Source: Clostridium kluyveri DSM 555
GTDB taxonomy: Bacteria > Bacillota > Clostridia > Clostridiales > Clostridiaceae
Assembly: GCF_000016505.1 (NCBI RefSeq)
Contig: NC_009706.1
Span: forward strand, 3,658,001 to 3,722,000
DNA length: 64,000 nt
Reading direction: 5' to 3'
The notes beneath the pieces are model-generated. The model saw nothing but the letters and a program-made list of their open reading frames with translations. It was not told the origin of the DNA and did no database searches. Below, in pieces: positions 37,563-47,574 of the stretch; position 1 is the first letter of the stretch, and every line of letters begins with the position of its first letter. A program made the translations under genes and the position numbers.

Positions 37563-37608
37563 AATTATATCCTCCTAGATAATATATTTTTATAATATTT
37601 TTGTAAAA

Positions 37609-37995
37609 TTAATCGATATATTCCTTTAAAACACTATGGGTATACTCAATTATTTCAGCACAGGATACACCTTTTTTCTTTAATTCTGCACATTGAAATG
37701 TTCCATATTTTTCTCTTATTTTTCCCATGATTTTTTTTGTATAATCTCTTGCTTGATTGGGTTCCACTGCTTCTTTTCTTCCTTTTATTGCACCTAAAGC
37801 CATAAGTGCTCCCGTTATTGCTCCACAACTACTTCCTACAGTCATTCCTCTTCCAAAAGGACTGGCTATTGATACTGGAATATTTAAGTTTTTTTCTTGA
37901 TTTACTGCCTTTATCATAGATTCTGCACAGTTGTATCCTTCTTTATAAAATTCTACTGCATTTTTCACTTGCATCTTCCTCCTATTCTTATCCAT
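37609..37995 (-). CDS. C_GCAxxG_C_C family redox/metal protein
   Basis: 128 residues defined by spaced cysteines: 'GYNCAESMIKAVN', 'SSCGAITGALMALG', 'FQCAELKKKGVSCAEI'. The family may bind an Fe-S or other metal cluster. Function unknown. Co-operonic with the MinD-ferredoxin proteins just upstream. Confidence 0.9.
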   Translation of the reverse strand: MDKNRRKMQVKNAVEFYKEGYNCAESMIKAVNQEKNLNIPVSIASPFGRGMTVGSSCGAITGALMALGAIKGRKEAVEPNQARDYTKKIMGKIREKYGTFQCAELKKKGVSCAEIIEYTHSVLKEYID

Positions 37996-38014
37996 TCTAG
38001 TATTTTAAGTTTTC

Positions 38015-38863
38015 TTAGTAAATAAGTTCTTTTATATCATCCCACATTTTTTTAATAGCACTACCTGCTATACTATCTTTATAGTATATAATAGGCGTCA
38101 TTTCATTTATAGATTTTATTACAGTATCATCGTAAGGAATTTTTCCTACTAAAGCTAATTCTTTTTCTATTACGAACCTCTCTATTTCTTCAGCCATATC
38201 TTCATTTATATCATATTTATTTATACAGACCATAATAAGCAGTCCAAAGCTCATACATAATGCTGTTACTCTCATCAAATCTTCAAGTCCGGATTTTGTG
38301 GGCTCAGTAACAATTAAAACTGCATCACTACCAGTTACAGATGAAATAACAGGACACCCTATGCCTGGTGAAGCATCAATAATTGTTAATGTATTTTTTC
38401 CAGTAAACCTTTTTCCATTATTTCTAAGAAAGGTAACTAATTTACCTGAACCATCACTTCCTATGTTCATTTGTGCCCTGGAAATTATACCTTTATCCGT
38501 CCTTGTAATAAAAACCTCAGCTGACTTATCCTCCACCAGCTTAATTGCTTTTTCGGGACATGTTAAAGTACATGCGCCACAACCTTCACAGAGAAAAGCA
38601 TCCACTACACAGTCTTTTATGGCATTAAATTTACATGTAACTTCACATTTTCCACATTTGTTGCAAAAATATTTGTTTATAACTGCTTTTTTACCGCCAT
38701 AAAAACCTTTTTTTTCTATATCTACGCCTTTATAAAAAAGATATAAATTAGGGGCATCTACATCACAATCTATTCTAACCACATCTTTGGTAAGTTCCGA
38801 CAGTGCTGTTGCAATTGTAGTCTTTCCGGTGCCTCCTTTTCCACTTAATATTACTAGTTCCAC
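38015..38863 (-). CDS. MinD-type P-loop ATPase with inserted two-cluster ferredoxin (second)
   Basis: 282 residues. Deviant Walker A 'LSGKGGTGKTTIATALSEL' at about 5-20, followed by 'RIDCDVDAPN'. Residues about 62-105 form a ferredoxin insert with two [4Fe-4S] motifs ('CNKCGKCEVTCKFNA', 'CEGCGACTLTCPEKA'). It then returns to the ATPase with 'DASPGIGCPV'. These MinD/Mrp paralogues occur in pairs in anaerobes and likely couple ATP hydrolysis to electron or cluster transfer. Overlaps its partner by 10 bases. Confidence 0.94.
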   Translation of the reverse strand: MELVILSGKGGTGKTTIATALSELTKDVVRIDCDVDAPNLYLFYKGVDIEKKGFYGGKKAVINKYFCNKCGKCEVTCKFNAIKDCVVDAFLCEGCGACTLTCPEKAIKLVEDKSAEVFITRTDKGIISRAQMNIGSDGSGKLVTFLRNNGKRFTGKNTLTIIDASPGIGCPVISSVTGSDAVLIVTEPTKSGLEDLMRVTALCMSFGLLIMVCINKYDINEDMAEEIERFVIEKELALVGKIPYDDTVIKSINEMTPIIYYKDSIAGSAIKKMWDDIKELIY

Positions 38864-39684
38864 TTTAGCACCTCCAATACACTTTCTGCCATGTGATCAA
38901 ATAATTTTTTATATTTAGCGTTATTATATAAAATATCTCCCTTAGAATAGATTTCAGCTATATTCTTACTATAAACAATGCTGCCTATTAAAGGTATATT
39001 TTCTTCTTTACAATACTTTCTTATTATATTGTCTTCACCATTATCCTTATTTATAATTATTCCAAAAGGAATATTAAATATTTTAACCAGTTCTACTGCC
39101 ATTTTAAGATCATGAAATCCAAATTCAGTTGGTTCTGTAACAAGCATTGCACCTTTTGCATACTTTATAGTATTTACTACATTACAGGATGTACCCGGGC
39201 TGCAGTCAATTATATTTACTCCTTCTGGCACATTTTCTAAAAGCTGCTTTATTACAGGTACTGCCATAGGTTCTCCTACATTGAGTACTCCCCTTAGACA
39301 TTTTATATTTTTTGCATAACCTTTTTCTATTTTCCCCGTCTCTCTATGCCTATAACTCAATGCATTCTGCTTACATATAATTTTACAGGCACCACAACCA
39401 TGACATAGCTTTTGAAATAATATAATATCACCTTTAACCTTTGCAAGGGCATTGAATTCACAGACTTCTACACATAAGCCACAGGAAATACATTTTTCAT
39501 CATCTATAAATGGGTATTCTACCTTAACCTGTTCTGTCTTTTCAATATGCGGTTTCAAAAATAAGAATCCATTTGGTTCTTCTACATCACAATCCACATA
39601 ATTAGCCTTTAATGCAAGGGCAATATTTGTAGACACAGTAGTTTTACCCGTACCTCCTTTTCCACTTAATACTGCTATATTCAA
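38854..39684 (-). CDS. MinD-type P-loop ATPase with inserted two-cluster ferredoxin (first)
   Basis: 276 residues, paralogue of the next gene. 'LSGKGGTGKTTVSTNIALAL' at 6-25, 'YVDCDVEEPN', ferredoxin insert ('CISCGLCVEVCEFNA', 'CHGCGACKIICKQNA') at about 63-110, and 'DCSPGTSCNVV'. Probably forms a heterodimer with the downstream copy. Role inferred from family: assembly or reduction of a metal cofactor in the cytoplasm. Confidence 0.94.
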   Translation of the reverse strand: MNIAVLSGKGGTGKTTVSTNIALALKANYVDCDVEEPNGFLFLKPHIEKTEQVKVEYPFIDDEKCISCGLCVEVCEFNALAKVKGDIILFQKLCHGCGACKIICKQNALSYRHRETGKIEKGYAKNIKCLRGVLNVGEPMAVPVIKQLLENVPEGVNIIDCSPGTSCNVVNTIKYAKGAMLVTEPTEFGFHDLKMAVELVKIFNIPFGIIINKDNGEDNIIRKYCKEENIPLIGSIVYSKNIAEIYSKGDILYNNAKYKKLFDHMAESVLEVLKWN

Positions 39685-39709
39685 GTTACTTCCTCCTTAA
39701 AATCCTATT

Positions 39710-40069
39710 TTAAATTCCATGATGCGCCGGTCCTGACTGTGTTAACTCTTTAAGTTCACCTTTTTCAAATTTTTCTAAAACAGAACTCACAGTAATGCTT
39801 TCACACTTATAAACTTTAATTCCTGATTTGTTAATGATTTTAAAGGCATTAGGCCCTAAATTTCCAGTAATTATAACGTCTACATTTTCATCAAGTACTT
39901 GTTGTGCCGCTGCAATACCAGCACCTCCTCCTGAAAATTGACCTTTATTTTCCAATACCTTAATTTCTTCCCCTTCAGTATCATGAATTTGAAAATACTT
40001 ACATCTTCCAAATCTCACATCCAACAAACTATCTATTTCTACACCATGTGCTGAAATTGCTATTTTCAT
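39710..40069 (-). CDS. NifX/NifB-domain protein (first copy)
   Basis: 119 residues. 'ISAHGVEIDSLLDVRFGRCK', 'GGGAGIAAAQQVLDENVDVI' and 'ITGNLGPNAFKIINKSGIKV' define the dinitrogenase Fe-Mo cofactor-like fold. It begins 4 bases inside the end of the Mrp gene, indicating coupling. Its His tail is shorter (HHGI) than that of the 37206 paralogue. Confidence 0.93.
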   Translation of the reverse strand: MKIAISAHGVEIDSLLDVRFGRCKYFQIHDTEGEEIKVLENKGQFSGGGAGIAAAQQVLDENVDVIITGNLGPNAFKIINKSGIKVYKCESITVSSVLEKFEKGELKELTQSGPAHHGI

Positions 40070-40902
40070 TTTCCTTCCTCCAAACTATTAATAATATTAG
40101 TAACAATAGGATTAAAAATCTTTTTAAGGCTTTCATCTATACCTTTACCTTCTTGTTCTGATAAACTACTTATACTGCTTAACATGGGAAGTTCCCCTAA
40201 AAGTTTTAAATCCATATCCTTTAAAAATTTCCCCGTACCTTCTGCGTTAAAAAGTTTTATCTTTTTTCCGCAGTGGGGACAGGCTATATAACTCATATTT
40301 TCAATAACTCCCAAAATATTGATATTCATAGCTTTCGCCATATTCACAGCCTTTGAAACTATCATAGAAACTAACTCCTGCGGTATAGATACCATGACTA
40401 AACCACTTATAGGAATAGACTGCATTACTGTAAGTGCAACATCTGCTGTTCCTGGTGGCATGTCAATTACCAGATAATCAAGTTCTCCCCATATTACATC
40501 TGTCCAAAATTGTTTTACTGCTCCAGATATTAGCGGTCCCCTCCATATAACCGGTTGGTTTTCATCTTGTAAAAGCAAATTCAATGATATCGTTTTTATT
40601 CCACTTTGTGTTTCTACAGGTAATATAAATTCTTCATTGGTTTCTGCTTTCTTCCCTCTTAGACCCATTAAATTAGGAATACTTGGTCCTGTTACATCTG
40701 CATCCAAAATTCCTACACTATATCCCATGTCTTTCAAGTGTCTGGCTATAAGAACAGAAATTGATGATTTTCCCACTCCCCCTTTGCCACTCATAACGCC
40801 AATAATTTTTTTCACCTTATTATAGGGATTGTTTTTAACCATACAACTTTCCTTATCCTTGCTGCATCCATCATTTGATGGACATGAATTACATTCCGAC
40901 AT
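40066..40902 (-). CDS. Mrp/NBP35-type Fe-S carrier ATPase
   Basis: 278 residues. The N-terminus has a Cys-rich NBP35-like segment ('CNSCPSNDGCSKDKESC'). Walker A 'SGKGGVGKSSISVLIARHL' at about 38, 'DADVTGPSIPNLMG', and the bridging CxxC 'CPHCGKK' at about 220. Binds and delivers [4Fe-4S] clusters. First gene of the nine-gene metal operon, behind the promoter at 40922-40979. Confidence 0.95.
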   Translation of the reverse strand: MSECNSCPSNDGCSKDKESCMVKNNPYNKVKKIIGVMSGKGGVGKSSISVLIARHLKDMGYSVGILDADVTGPSIPNLMGLRGKKAETNEEFILPVETQSGIKTISLNLLLQDENQPVIWRGPLISGAVKQFWTDVIWGELDYLVIDMPPGTADVALTVMQSIPISGLVMVSIPQELVSMIVSKAVNMAKAMNINILGVIENMSYIACPHCGKKIKLFNAEGTGKFLKDMDLKLLGELPMLSSISSLSEQEGKGIDESLKKIFNPIVTNIINSLEEGK

Positions 40903-40921
40903 TAAATCATCTCCATATACA

Positions 40922-40979
40922 TATTGGCATTTGCCACTTTTATAATATCACTATTTATTGTTATTGTCAAATGCCAATA
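40922..40979 (-). promoter_or_regulatory. Promoter bracketed by two palindromic operator-like sites
   Basis: Minus strand: TTGACA (40970-40965), 17-base spacer, TATTAT (40947-40942), a near-consensus sigma-A promoter. The outer arms TATTGGCATTTG and CAAATGCCAATA are perfect 12-bp inverted repeats. The downstream arm is itself a dyad (TGGCA AA TGCCA); the upstream one is nearly so and overlaps the -35. A repressor bound at both would block the operon. Fur-like (36716) or DUF134 (36288) are candidates. Confidence 0.8.
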
Positions 40980-41330
40980 AATCATACATAAAAAACAGTA
41001 ATATACTTATGTTTGATATATATGAAAAATGGGCTATGAATGGGCATCAACTTTGACAAATACAGTTGTTCCTATAACAACATTGTCTGTTATGAGTGAA
41101 ACTTACTATAGTTAAAACAATATATTAAGGTAAATTAAATCTAAAATTTATGCAATAACTTAAGGAGTACACTATCATTTCTCCTGTAAGTGTGTCGTTA
41201 ATTAAAATAAGATATATTTATATAATCCTATTCTATGCACGTACATTAGCAAGTCATAAATATAAAAAAAATTGAATTAAGTAGAGATTATGCCCAGCAT
41301 TATTAGAACGCTATTCTAAAAAATAAGGAA
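40980..41330. other. Intergenic stretch, about 350 bases
   Basis: AT-rich. A short open piece (41029-41115) reads 'MGYEWASTLTNTVVPITTLS' but lacks a ribosome site and a known family. Otherwise I see nothing. Confidence 0.45.
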
Positions 41331-41757
41331 GTAAAAATAATAATTAGTACTATTTTATTTATTATTATAGGTGTTATAGCAGGTATTTTAAGTGGATTAT
41401 TTGGTATAAGTGGTGGAGCCTGCATTGATTTATTTATGCAGGTTTAGTCAGTTAAAGGCTCAAGGAACATCCCTTGCTATCTTATTACCACCAGCAGGAA
41501 TCCTTGCATTTATAGATTACTATAAAAGAGATCAGGTTAATCTTCAGGCAGGAATCTTAATATGCATGTTCTTAATTATAGGTTCAGTTTTTGGAGCTAA
41601 AATATCCCATATTATATCGATAAATATATTAAGGAAATTATTTGGGATTTTAATGATTTTAATATCTATTAAATTAATTCTTGAAAATAACAGGATAGAT
41701 TTACTCCGAAATATTTCCATTTACACAATAAGCTTACATGAGCTTTTATTGCCTTAA
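41331..41757 (+). pseudogene. TauE/SafE-family permease fragment with frameshift
   Basis: First frame: 'GVIAGILSGLFGISGG' (no ATG; GTA at the expected start), breaking at about 41415. Next frame: 'PALIYLCRFSQLKAQG', 'TSLAILLPPAGILAFI' and 'IGSVFGAKISHIISINILRK'. Together this is a half-size TauE/SafE anion permease of about 125 residues, broken by one frameshift and without a normal start. Confidence 0.75.
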
Positions 41758-41828
41758 CACAGATTCATCAATTATTTTCTATGATTGTTTTTGTATGATT
41801 TTTTATCATAGGTGCTTTTACAAATTGT

Positions 41829-42074
41829 TTACGTATAACCCTTAATTGATTTTACTAGATCCCCCTTTAAAATGGAACAGATAATTATAAGCTTTAATGT
41901 TAAAACTTCTACAGAATCATTCTGACGCATTTCGTTCGTTAGATATACAGTAAGTTCATGATTCCAAGTACAAAATGCCCTAAATGGCACTTCTATGACT
42001 CTTGAATTTTTGATATATTCATTCATCTGCTGCAGTAACATTTCATTTGTCTCATTAATATTATAAAAGTACAT
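41829..42074 (-). CDS. Small hypothetical protein (uncertain)
   Basis: 81 residues, open from an ATG at 42074. It has mixed helical and strand character and ends with a hydrophobic segment ('LTLKLIIICSILKGDLVKSI'). I do not recognise a family. There is no convincing ribosome site. It could be a remnant in this decayed zone. Confidence 0.35.
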   Translation of the reverse strand: MYFYNINETNEMLLQQMNEYIKNSRVIEVPFRAFCTWNHELTVYLTNEMRQNDSVEVLTLKLIIICSILKGDLVKSIKGYT

Positions 42075-42154
42075 GACAAAAGATGATATGGAACAAATGA
42101 TAATAAGTTAGATAACTAAAAATATATATTTAAGATAACAAGGGGGGGATCTTT

Positions 42155-42292
42155 ATGTCAAGATGTGGTTGTAATGTTGGATATGGTGGATTTGGACGAG
42201 GAAAAGAAGTGCTAGTTATAATAATACTTTTATTATTATGTTGCGGATGCGAAAATGAAGTATATAGAGAATACGATCCATGTGATTGTTAA
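42155..42292 (+). CDS. Small Cys/Gly-rich membrane peptide (YjcZ-like)
   Basis: 45 residues preceded by AGGGGGGGATC. 'MSRCGCNVGYGGFGRGKEVL' then 'VIIILLLLCCGC', finishing 'YDPCDC'. A Gly/Cys-rich head and one hydrophobic helix match the small sporulation-associated YjcZ-type peptides. The strong ribosome site supports translation. Seven cysteines in 45 residues is unusual. Confidence 0.65.
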   Translation: MSRCGCNVGYGGFGRGKEVLVIIILLLLCCGCENEVYREYDPCDC

Positions 42293-42456
42293 AATAGATT
42301 ATTAGAGGGAAATAAAATCCTCAGTTTCCCTCTAAGTGTTGACAAAATCCACACTCACAGACTGTAGGATACCTATTATTTTTATGTGTATTAATAATAG
42401 GTAAGACTCTCCGTTCTACGTTTTGAAGATTATATCCCGAATATAAAGATTTTGTT

Positions 42457-43408
42457 TCATCTCTTATTTAGTATTCCTCGTTGGTAATTAGTTTTAAGAG
42501 ATACTTTTTTATCTATATCAGAAATAATAATCCCAGCTAATACAAATATTGCTCCAAAATAACCTTGAATTTTTAAGATCTCATCAAGAAAAGCAAAGCC
42601 AAATATGGCTGAAAAAACGGGTTCAAGGGAAAATAGAATACCCGTGCGTTCAGGAGTTGTATATTTTTGAGCAACTGGTTGTAATACAAAACCAAAAGCA
42701 CTACATATCACACTTAGAGATAATACAGCAATCCATTCAACAGAATTGTTTGGCAATCTTGGTTGCTCAAATATAAAGGAAAATAGCAATCCAAATATTC
42801 CTGCGAATTCTAATTGTAAGACCCCTAACGCTAATGGATCAACCATTTTGGAAAAGTGGCTTGTAAGTAGAATTTGACCTGCATAAATAAAGGCAGCCAA
42901 TACACAAAGCAAAGATTTTGTATCAAGTTGAAATGTGCTATCTATCGTAAGTAGAGCAATTCCAACTATCGTTAAAATCACACCAGCCGTTATAGGTAAC
43001 GTAGGTCTTTTTCGATGAATAATAATTTGGAGCAGTGGTACAAAAACGACAGTTGTTCCTGCTAGAAAACCTGCGCTTGATGCGGAAGTTGTTTTTAATC
43101 CAAACATAAGTGTTGAAAGTACGCAGAACAATGCCAATCCTAATATCGTCCCGTATAGTAATGTCTTTTTATCTATATTACATAACTTTTTATAGAAAAT
43201 TGGGGCGGTTAATAGGAAAGGCAATTCCAAAACGCAGAGCTACTAAATTAAAAACATCAATACTGTCTAATCCCATTTTCATAAATAGATAAGATGATCC
43301 CCATGCCATCGTAATTAAGGCTATAATCAAATCGGCTTTTTTTTGTGAAATAATAATCACCCCTTCTGCATATATAATACCGTGAAGTCTTGACATAGAA
43401 AAACACAA
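42457..43408 (-). pseudogene. EamA/DMT-family transporter with a one-base frameshift
   Basis: Starting at about 43408, 'ADLIIALITMAWGSSYLFMK' and 'FNLVALRFGIAF' read in one frame. The rest, 'LLTAPIFYKKLCNI' to 'FGFAFLDEILKIQGYFGAIF', is in another. Removing one C in the CC at 43215-43216 restores a ten-helix drug/metabolite exporter of about 300 residues. It lies downstream of a LysR regulator. Confidence 0.85.
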
Positions 43409-43413
43409 AAAAA

Positions 43414-43452
43414 CTATGGTTCGAAATAGGTTAAAGCTATTTCAGACCATAG
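43414..43452 (-). terminator. Terminator after the LysR gene
   Basis: CTATGGT(C)TGAAATAG ... CTATTTCGAACCATAG hairpin followed by TTTTTTTG on the minus strand. It separates the regulator from the transporter. Confidence 0.75.
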
Positions 43453-43470
43453 TATAGAATAAACCGTTTA

Positions 43471-44379
43471 CTATATAAGTTCTTCTGCAATTCTTTTTAA
43501 TGCCAATAAATAAAGTTCACCTAATCGCGTTGGTATATAGCCCTTGTGAGTAATGACTCCAACGTGGATTTTTTCATCAACCTCTAACGGAATTGCAATA
43601 ATATCGTCTCCATGCAAATATGATGGAAATACGCCCGTAGAAATAGTATACGCATTTATACCAATTAAAAGATTAACTACCGCCGCACGCTCACTCACTT
43701 TTATTGTTTTTTTATGGTTTAGAGTGCTTAGGATTTCTTCTGAAAAATAAAAAGAGTTATGCTTTCCTTGTTCATACTCCAAGTAAGGTAAATCCTCTAA
43801 ATCATCAGGAGTAATGCTGGAACGGTTCGCTAAAGGATTTTCTTTGCAAATAAAAATGTGAGGAGTTGCTACAAACAATTCAGAAAAAATTAGATTACTT
43901 TCATTTAAATATTTACGAATAATGTGCTCATTAAAACTGCTTAGATAGAGTATACCTAATTCACTCTGCAAATTTTTGACATCTTCAATAATATTATAGG
44001 TTTTTGTCTCACGAAAAGTAAAGTCATATTCATCACCACCAAACTCTTTAATTAAATCCACAAAAGCATTAGCTGCAAAAGTATAATGATGTGTTGAAAC
44101 TGAAAAACGTTGCTTTAAAGGTGTTGCATTGATATATCTATCTTCAACCAACATTACCTGTTGTAATATTTGGCGGGCGTAACCCAAGAAGTCCGCACCT
44201 TCATTTGAAACAATGATTCCTCTGTTAGTGCGAACAAAAATTGTTGTTTTTATTTCTGCTTCTAATTCTTTTATAGAAGCAGACAGGCTCGGTTGCGAAA
44301 TAAACAATTTTTTTGCCGCCACGGTAATGGAACCTTTGTCCGCAACTTCAACGATATATTTTAACTGTTGTAAAGTCAA
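43471..44379 (-). CDS. LysR-family transcriptional regulator (CysB/CynR-like)
   Basis: 302 residues. The helix-turn-helix 'QLKYIVEVADKGSITVAAKK' and 'LFISQPSLSASIKELEAEIK' begins at residue 4; a periplasmic-binding-like effector domain follows. The effector is unknown. The next gene downstream is the EamA transporter, which may be its target. The start sits just after AGGAGGAAA. Confidence 0.93.
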   Translation of the reverse strand: MTLQQLKYIVEVADKGSITVAAKKLFISQPSLSASIKELEAEIKTTIFVRTNRGIIVSNEGADFLGYARQILQQVMLVEDRYINATPLKQRFSVSTHHYTFAANAFVDLIKEFGGDEYDFTFRETKTYNIIEDVKNLQSELGILYLSSFNEHIIRKYLNESNLIFSELFVATPHIFICKENPLANRSSITPDDLEDLPYLEYEQGKHNSFYFSEEILSTLNHKKTIKVSERAAVVNLLIGINAYTISTGVFPSYLHGDDIIAIPLEVDEKIHVGVITHKGYIPTRLGELYLLALKRIAEELI

Positions 44380-45139
44380 AGCTATTTCCTCCTGTGCTCA
44401 TATATTCATTTATCCTTTCCTTAATAAAATGAAAGCATTAAAATTAACATTTCTCGTAAATTTAATTGTCCATATTTTGTTTGTTCAAATATTTGGTTAT
44501 CTGTAAAGTTTAATGTTTTTCCATTAGATAATATTAATAAAAAAGCACTAAAAAGTTGTTATTAAAAATTCGTTTTCTAATCTTTAACTTTTAGCCTTAT
44601 TGTATGTATTATTAATTATATCAAATAAATCATTTATTGAGACGTAAACCTAAAAATGAATACTAGTGTTTTATAACCCAATATAAATTTTTAATTACAT
44701 AATTTCACATTTATAACACAAATTTAGGATACTGTATCCTAAATTATACTTCTTTTACTCTATACATATTAATACATTTATCTATTCATATTCCAACTTC
44801 TTTATCAGCTCTATTTTCATTTAAACTGTCAGCATTTAAAATATCAACATTTTCTTTAGTTAATTTTATTTAAGGATAGACTCTTAATATACTTTGCTAA
44901 TTCTTTAGTCAATAACCCATAATTTAAAATCTCGTTTATTATATAAATAATTGGATGTCATACATCCGATATTTTAAATTCATCAAATAAAGTATATTTA
45001 CTTTATAAATCACATTAAATACTACCCAAGAATATATTCATTTTTATCTAATTCAGGAATATTTTAACCATTATTTAAATTTTGAATCTAATATATTTTT
45101 GATTTCTACTTGTTGGGTATGATCTCATCTTGTTATACT
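44380..45139. other. Degenerate non-coding stretch, about 760 bases
   Basis: AT-rich, no intact gene. On the minus strand about 44800-44960 contains protein-like pieces ('INEILNYGLLTKELAKYIKS') broken by stops. I read it as decayed coding DNA. Confidence 0.45.
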
Positions 45140-45395
45140 GTACTTTATTTTCACTAAAATTATTTTTTTCAAACTATTATCAAATAAACTTATTTGACTT
45201 ATGTCATTAACGCTGTGATTTAAAACATAATATATTCCACTTCCTATGCTTTGAGATTTTTATAATATCTTTTCTAATAAGATCCTTTAAGTCAATGAGT
45301 GCTCTATCTCTATTCACATTATTAAGCTTTTGATAATCTCCGTTAGTTATTTTTCCATTTTTTCTTATAAATACAAGACCTATAGCTTCTTTCTC
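45140..45395 (-). pseudogene. C-terminal relic of an AlbA_2/ATP-binding protein
   Basis: Minus strand: 'EKEAIGLVFIRKNGKITNGD', 'YQKLNNVNRDRALIDLKDLI' then, after a frameshift, 'GSGIYYVLNHSVNDIS'. This winged-helix tail is typical of proteins with an N-terminal AlbA_2 (DUF4062-like) domain. The remainder of that gene is missing. Its end joins the Spo0E relic head to head. Confidence 0.6.
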
Positions 45396-45538
45396 TTACA
45401 GAAAAGGCTGAGTATAATCAAATATTAAAGGTAAGTCAGGAATTAGATAATTGCATAAATGAGTTTACCCATAGAATGCCATATGATATAAATAGTAAAA
45501 TTATAAAAAAGTTTCACAAAAATAAACCAAACAAATAA
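45396..45538 (+). pseudogene. 5'-truncated Spo0E-like relic (copy of 25083)
   Basis: Reads 'TEKAEYNQILKVSQELDNCI' then 'NEFTHRMPYDINSKIIKKFH' to TAA. The core is nearly identical to the intact gene at 25083, but the first 17 codons are missing, while the C-terminus is longer. No start codon. Confidence 0.8.
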
Positions 45539-45854
45539 AAAATTCTAACTTATTAATATTTATTATCATTCTCTCACTTAGTTTTAACTATACTATCAAA
45601 ATGTAAGACTTATTATTGTTTACCTTTATTAAATTCACTTTTATCTTGGATTGTCATCATATTCTTATTGTTTCTTTAGTAATATAATTATGATTTCATT
45701 ATATAAAATAAATTATTGTCTTTCTGCAACAATCCATTTTATATTCTATATTTCTTAACCTATTGTAGAATCTAATATATATTAAATTTTAATTTCAAAA
45801 AACATTCTTTTTCTTTCCTTTTCTTTTCTCTCACAGTTAGTTGAAAAAGAAATT
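45539..45854. other. Intergenic stretch
   Basis: About 315 AT-rich bases with T-rich runs; no gene or RNA recognised. Confidence 0.5.
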
Positions 45855-47311
45855 TTATACTAATATCCACTTTGAGGCTTTTGTGCTATTACTTTTATTT
45901 TTTATACTTTTATCCTTATGTGACATCTCATTTAATATCTTGCTTATCTTTCTATATTTTTGTTCATCAGTTAATATATCCGGAAGTTTGCCCATTAATA
46001 AATCATCTATTTCTTTTCTTGATGCACTTTTATATTCATTTAAATAATTAATTACCAAGTCTTTATAGTAACCATTATCAAATCCTCTATTCCTTATATA
46101 CTGAGCTTTTTGTTCCATAACAGATGCTATTTTAGATGTAACATAGACATTAGGGTACTTACCTTCTATTAATTTCATTTTTCTTAATATATTTCTTTCA
46201 TTCTGGCTTAATAGTTCCTTTTTCTGAACTTTATCTAACGCAATTGCCAACTTTAGTTCTAAATTTGTATTATTTATTAATAGTTTTGTATAATTTTCAT
46301 CAATTACTTTTCCACTAATCTTAACCGAAACTCTATTCTCTACTTTCAAATCGTAATCAGGTAGTGGAAAATACCTTTGTATTTGCATAATAAACATCTT
46401 CTTGATGCCACTTCCTATAGTGTCTATCATATTTAAGCTTACATAGTATTAGCTAAAAACTGATTTCTATAAAATTCTTCTGGTGAATCCTTTTCTATGA
46501 CATTTTCAATTGTTTTCGGAATAAAGCTCCCTAAGTTAGAAAAAATTAGTTCATCAGGTTTTTCAACTACATTTATTTTTCCGCCTAAATTATAATCTTG
46601 ATGAGCTATGCAGTTATGAAGAACTTCTCTTATTACAAATGGTTCATATTGAGTTATTTCTGTAGGAAATAATGTATTTTCCTTTAAATACCTATATTTT
46701 AAATTTCTTATTTTTTCAAACACTCTATCAACAGAAATTATAAAATGTGGGCCAAAATGCTCATAATCTTTTTCTATGTTTCTTTCGTCTTTTAATATCC
46801 ATGATATTTTAGCAACAGCAGGACTTAAATAATGTTCTGATTCTTCTTTTCCTAATAGAAGAATTGCTGTTTTTGTCATTTTCCCATTTACTGTCAGCTT
46901 AGCTTTGTTTAGAAATACCTCATCATTCCAACTATCACATTCTTGTTCCAACTTAGGATTTTTTATTTTATATTGTTCTCTTGCTTTCAATATTGCATTT
47001 TTATCCAAATCATTAATTGTTGCATCTTCACAAATAAGCGAAGACCAATCCGTCACCCTATTTTGATTTCTTATAAATTCAAGTTCTTGAATATTTAAAG
47101 CTCCAAGAGATTCTCCGTCTCTTTCATAATAATGTCCTTTCCATGCATATCGCTTATTTTTTAAATTTGCTTCATTACTTAGCGCGGAAAAATATTTTCC
47201 TAGCTCTTCAAAGCTAAAATCATTTTTTGCTTCTTTAAATTCCACACATTCATTTTCAACAGGTAAATTTATCAATTCCTTAAATAAATTATAAATATCA
47301 CTATTTACCAA
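45855..47311 (-). pseudogene. AlbA_2-domain ATP-binding protein, deleted and frameshifted
   Basis: The first frame (46439-47311, 290 codons) reads 'ECVEFKEAKNDFSFEELGKY' and 'SALSNEANLKNKR', then jumps to 'YAWKGHYYERDGESL'. About 60 residues normally present between them are absent, so there is an in-frame deletion. It ends at 'YRNQFLANTM'. A missing G near 46438 shifts the frame; the protein resumes as 'MIDTIGSGIKKMFIMQIQRY' to a long charged tail. The family is thought to be nucleic-acid-binding regulators. Confidence 0.85.
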
Positions 47312-47574
47312 GAATTACTCCTCCCTTAATTATTTACTCTGATAAAATTCTTAATGTATTGTACTTAATCCTATTAATATTCATTATATATTTTTAACGC
47401 AATAATATAGACAAGCTTGTCTATATACAATTATTTATACTATTTAGTATGACAATCCACTAACGATACTAAATTACAATATCGTTTATTATATGTGAAT
47501 ATATAACCTTACTATAAATACCTTAATCAAAATATTCTGACATTCTTCTCAATTCTATTTCATTTTTCTATTAA

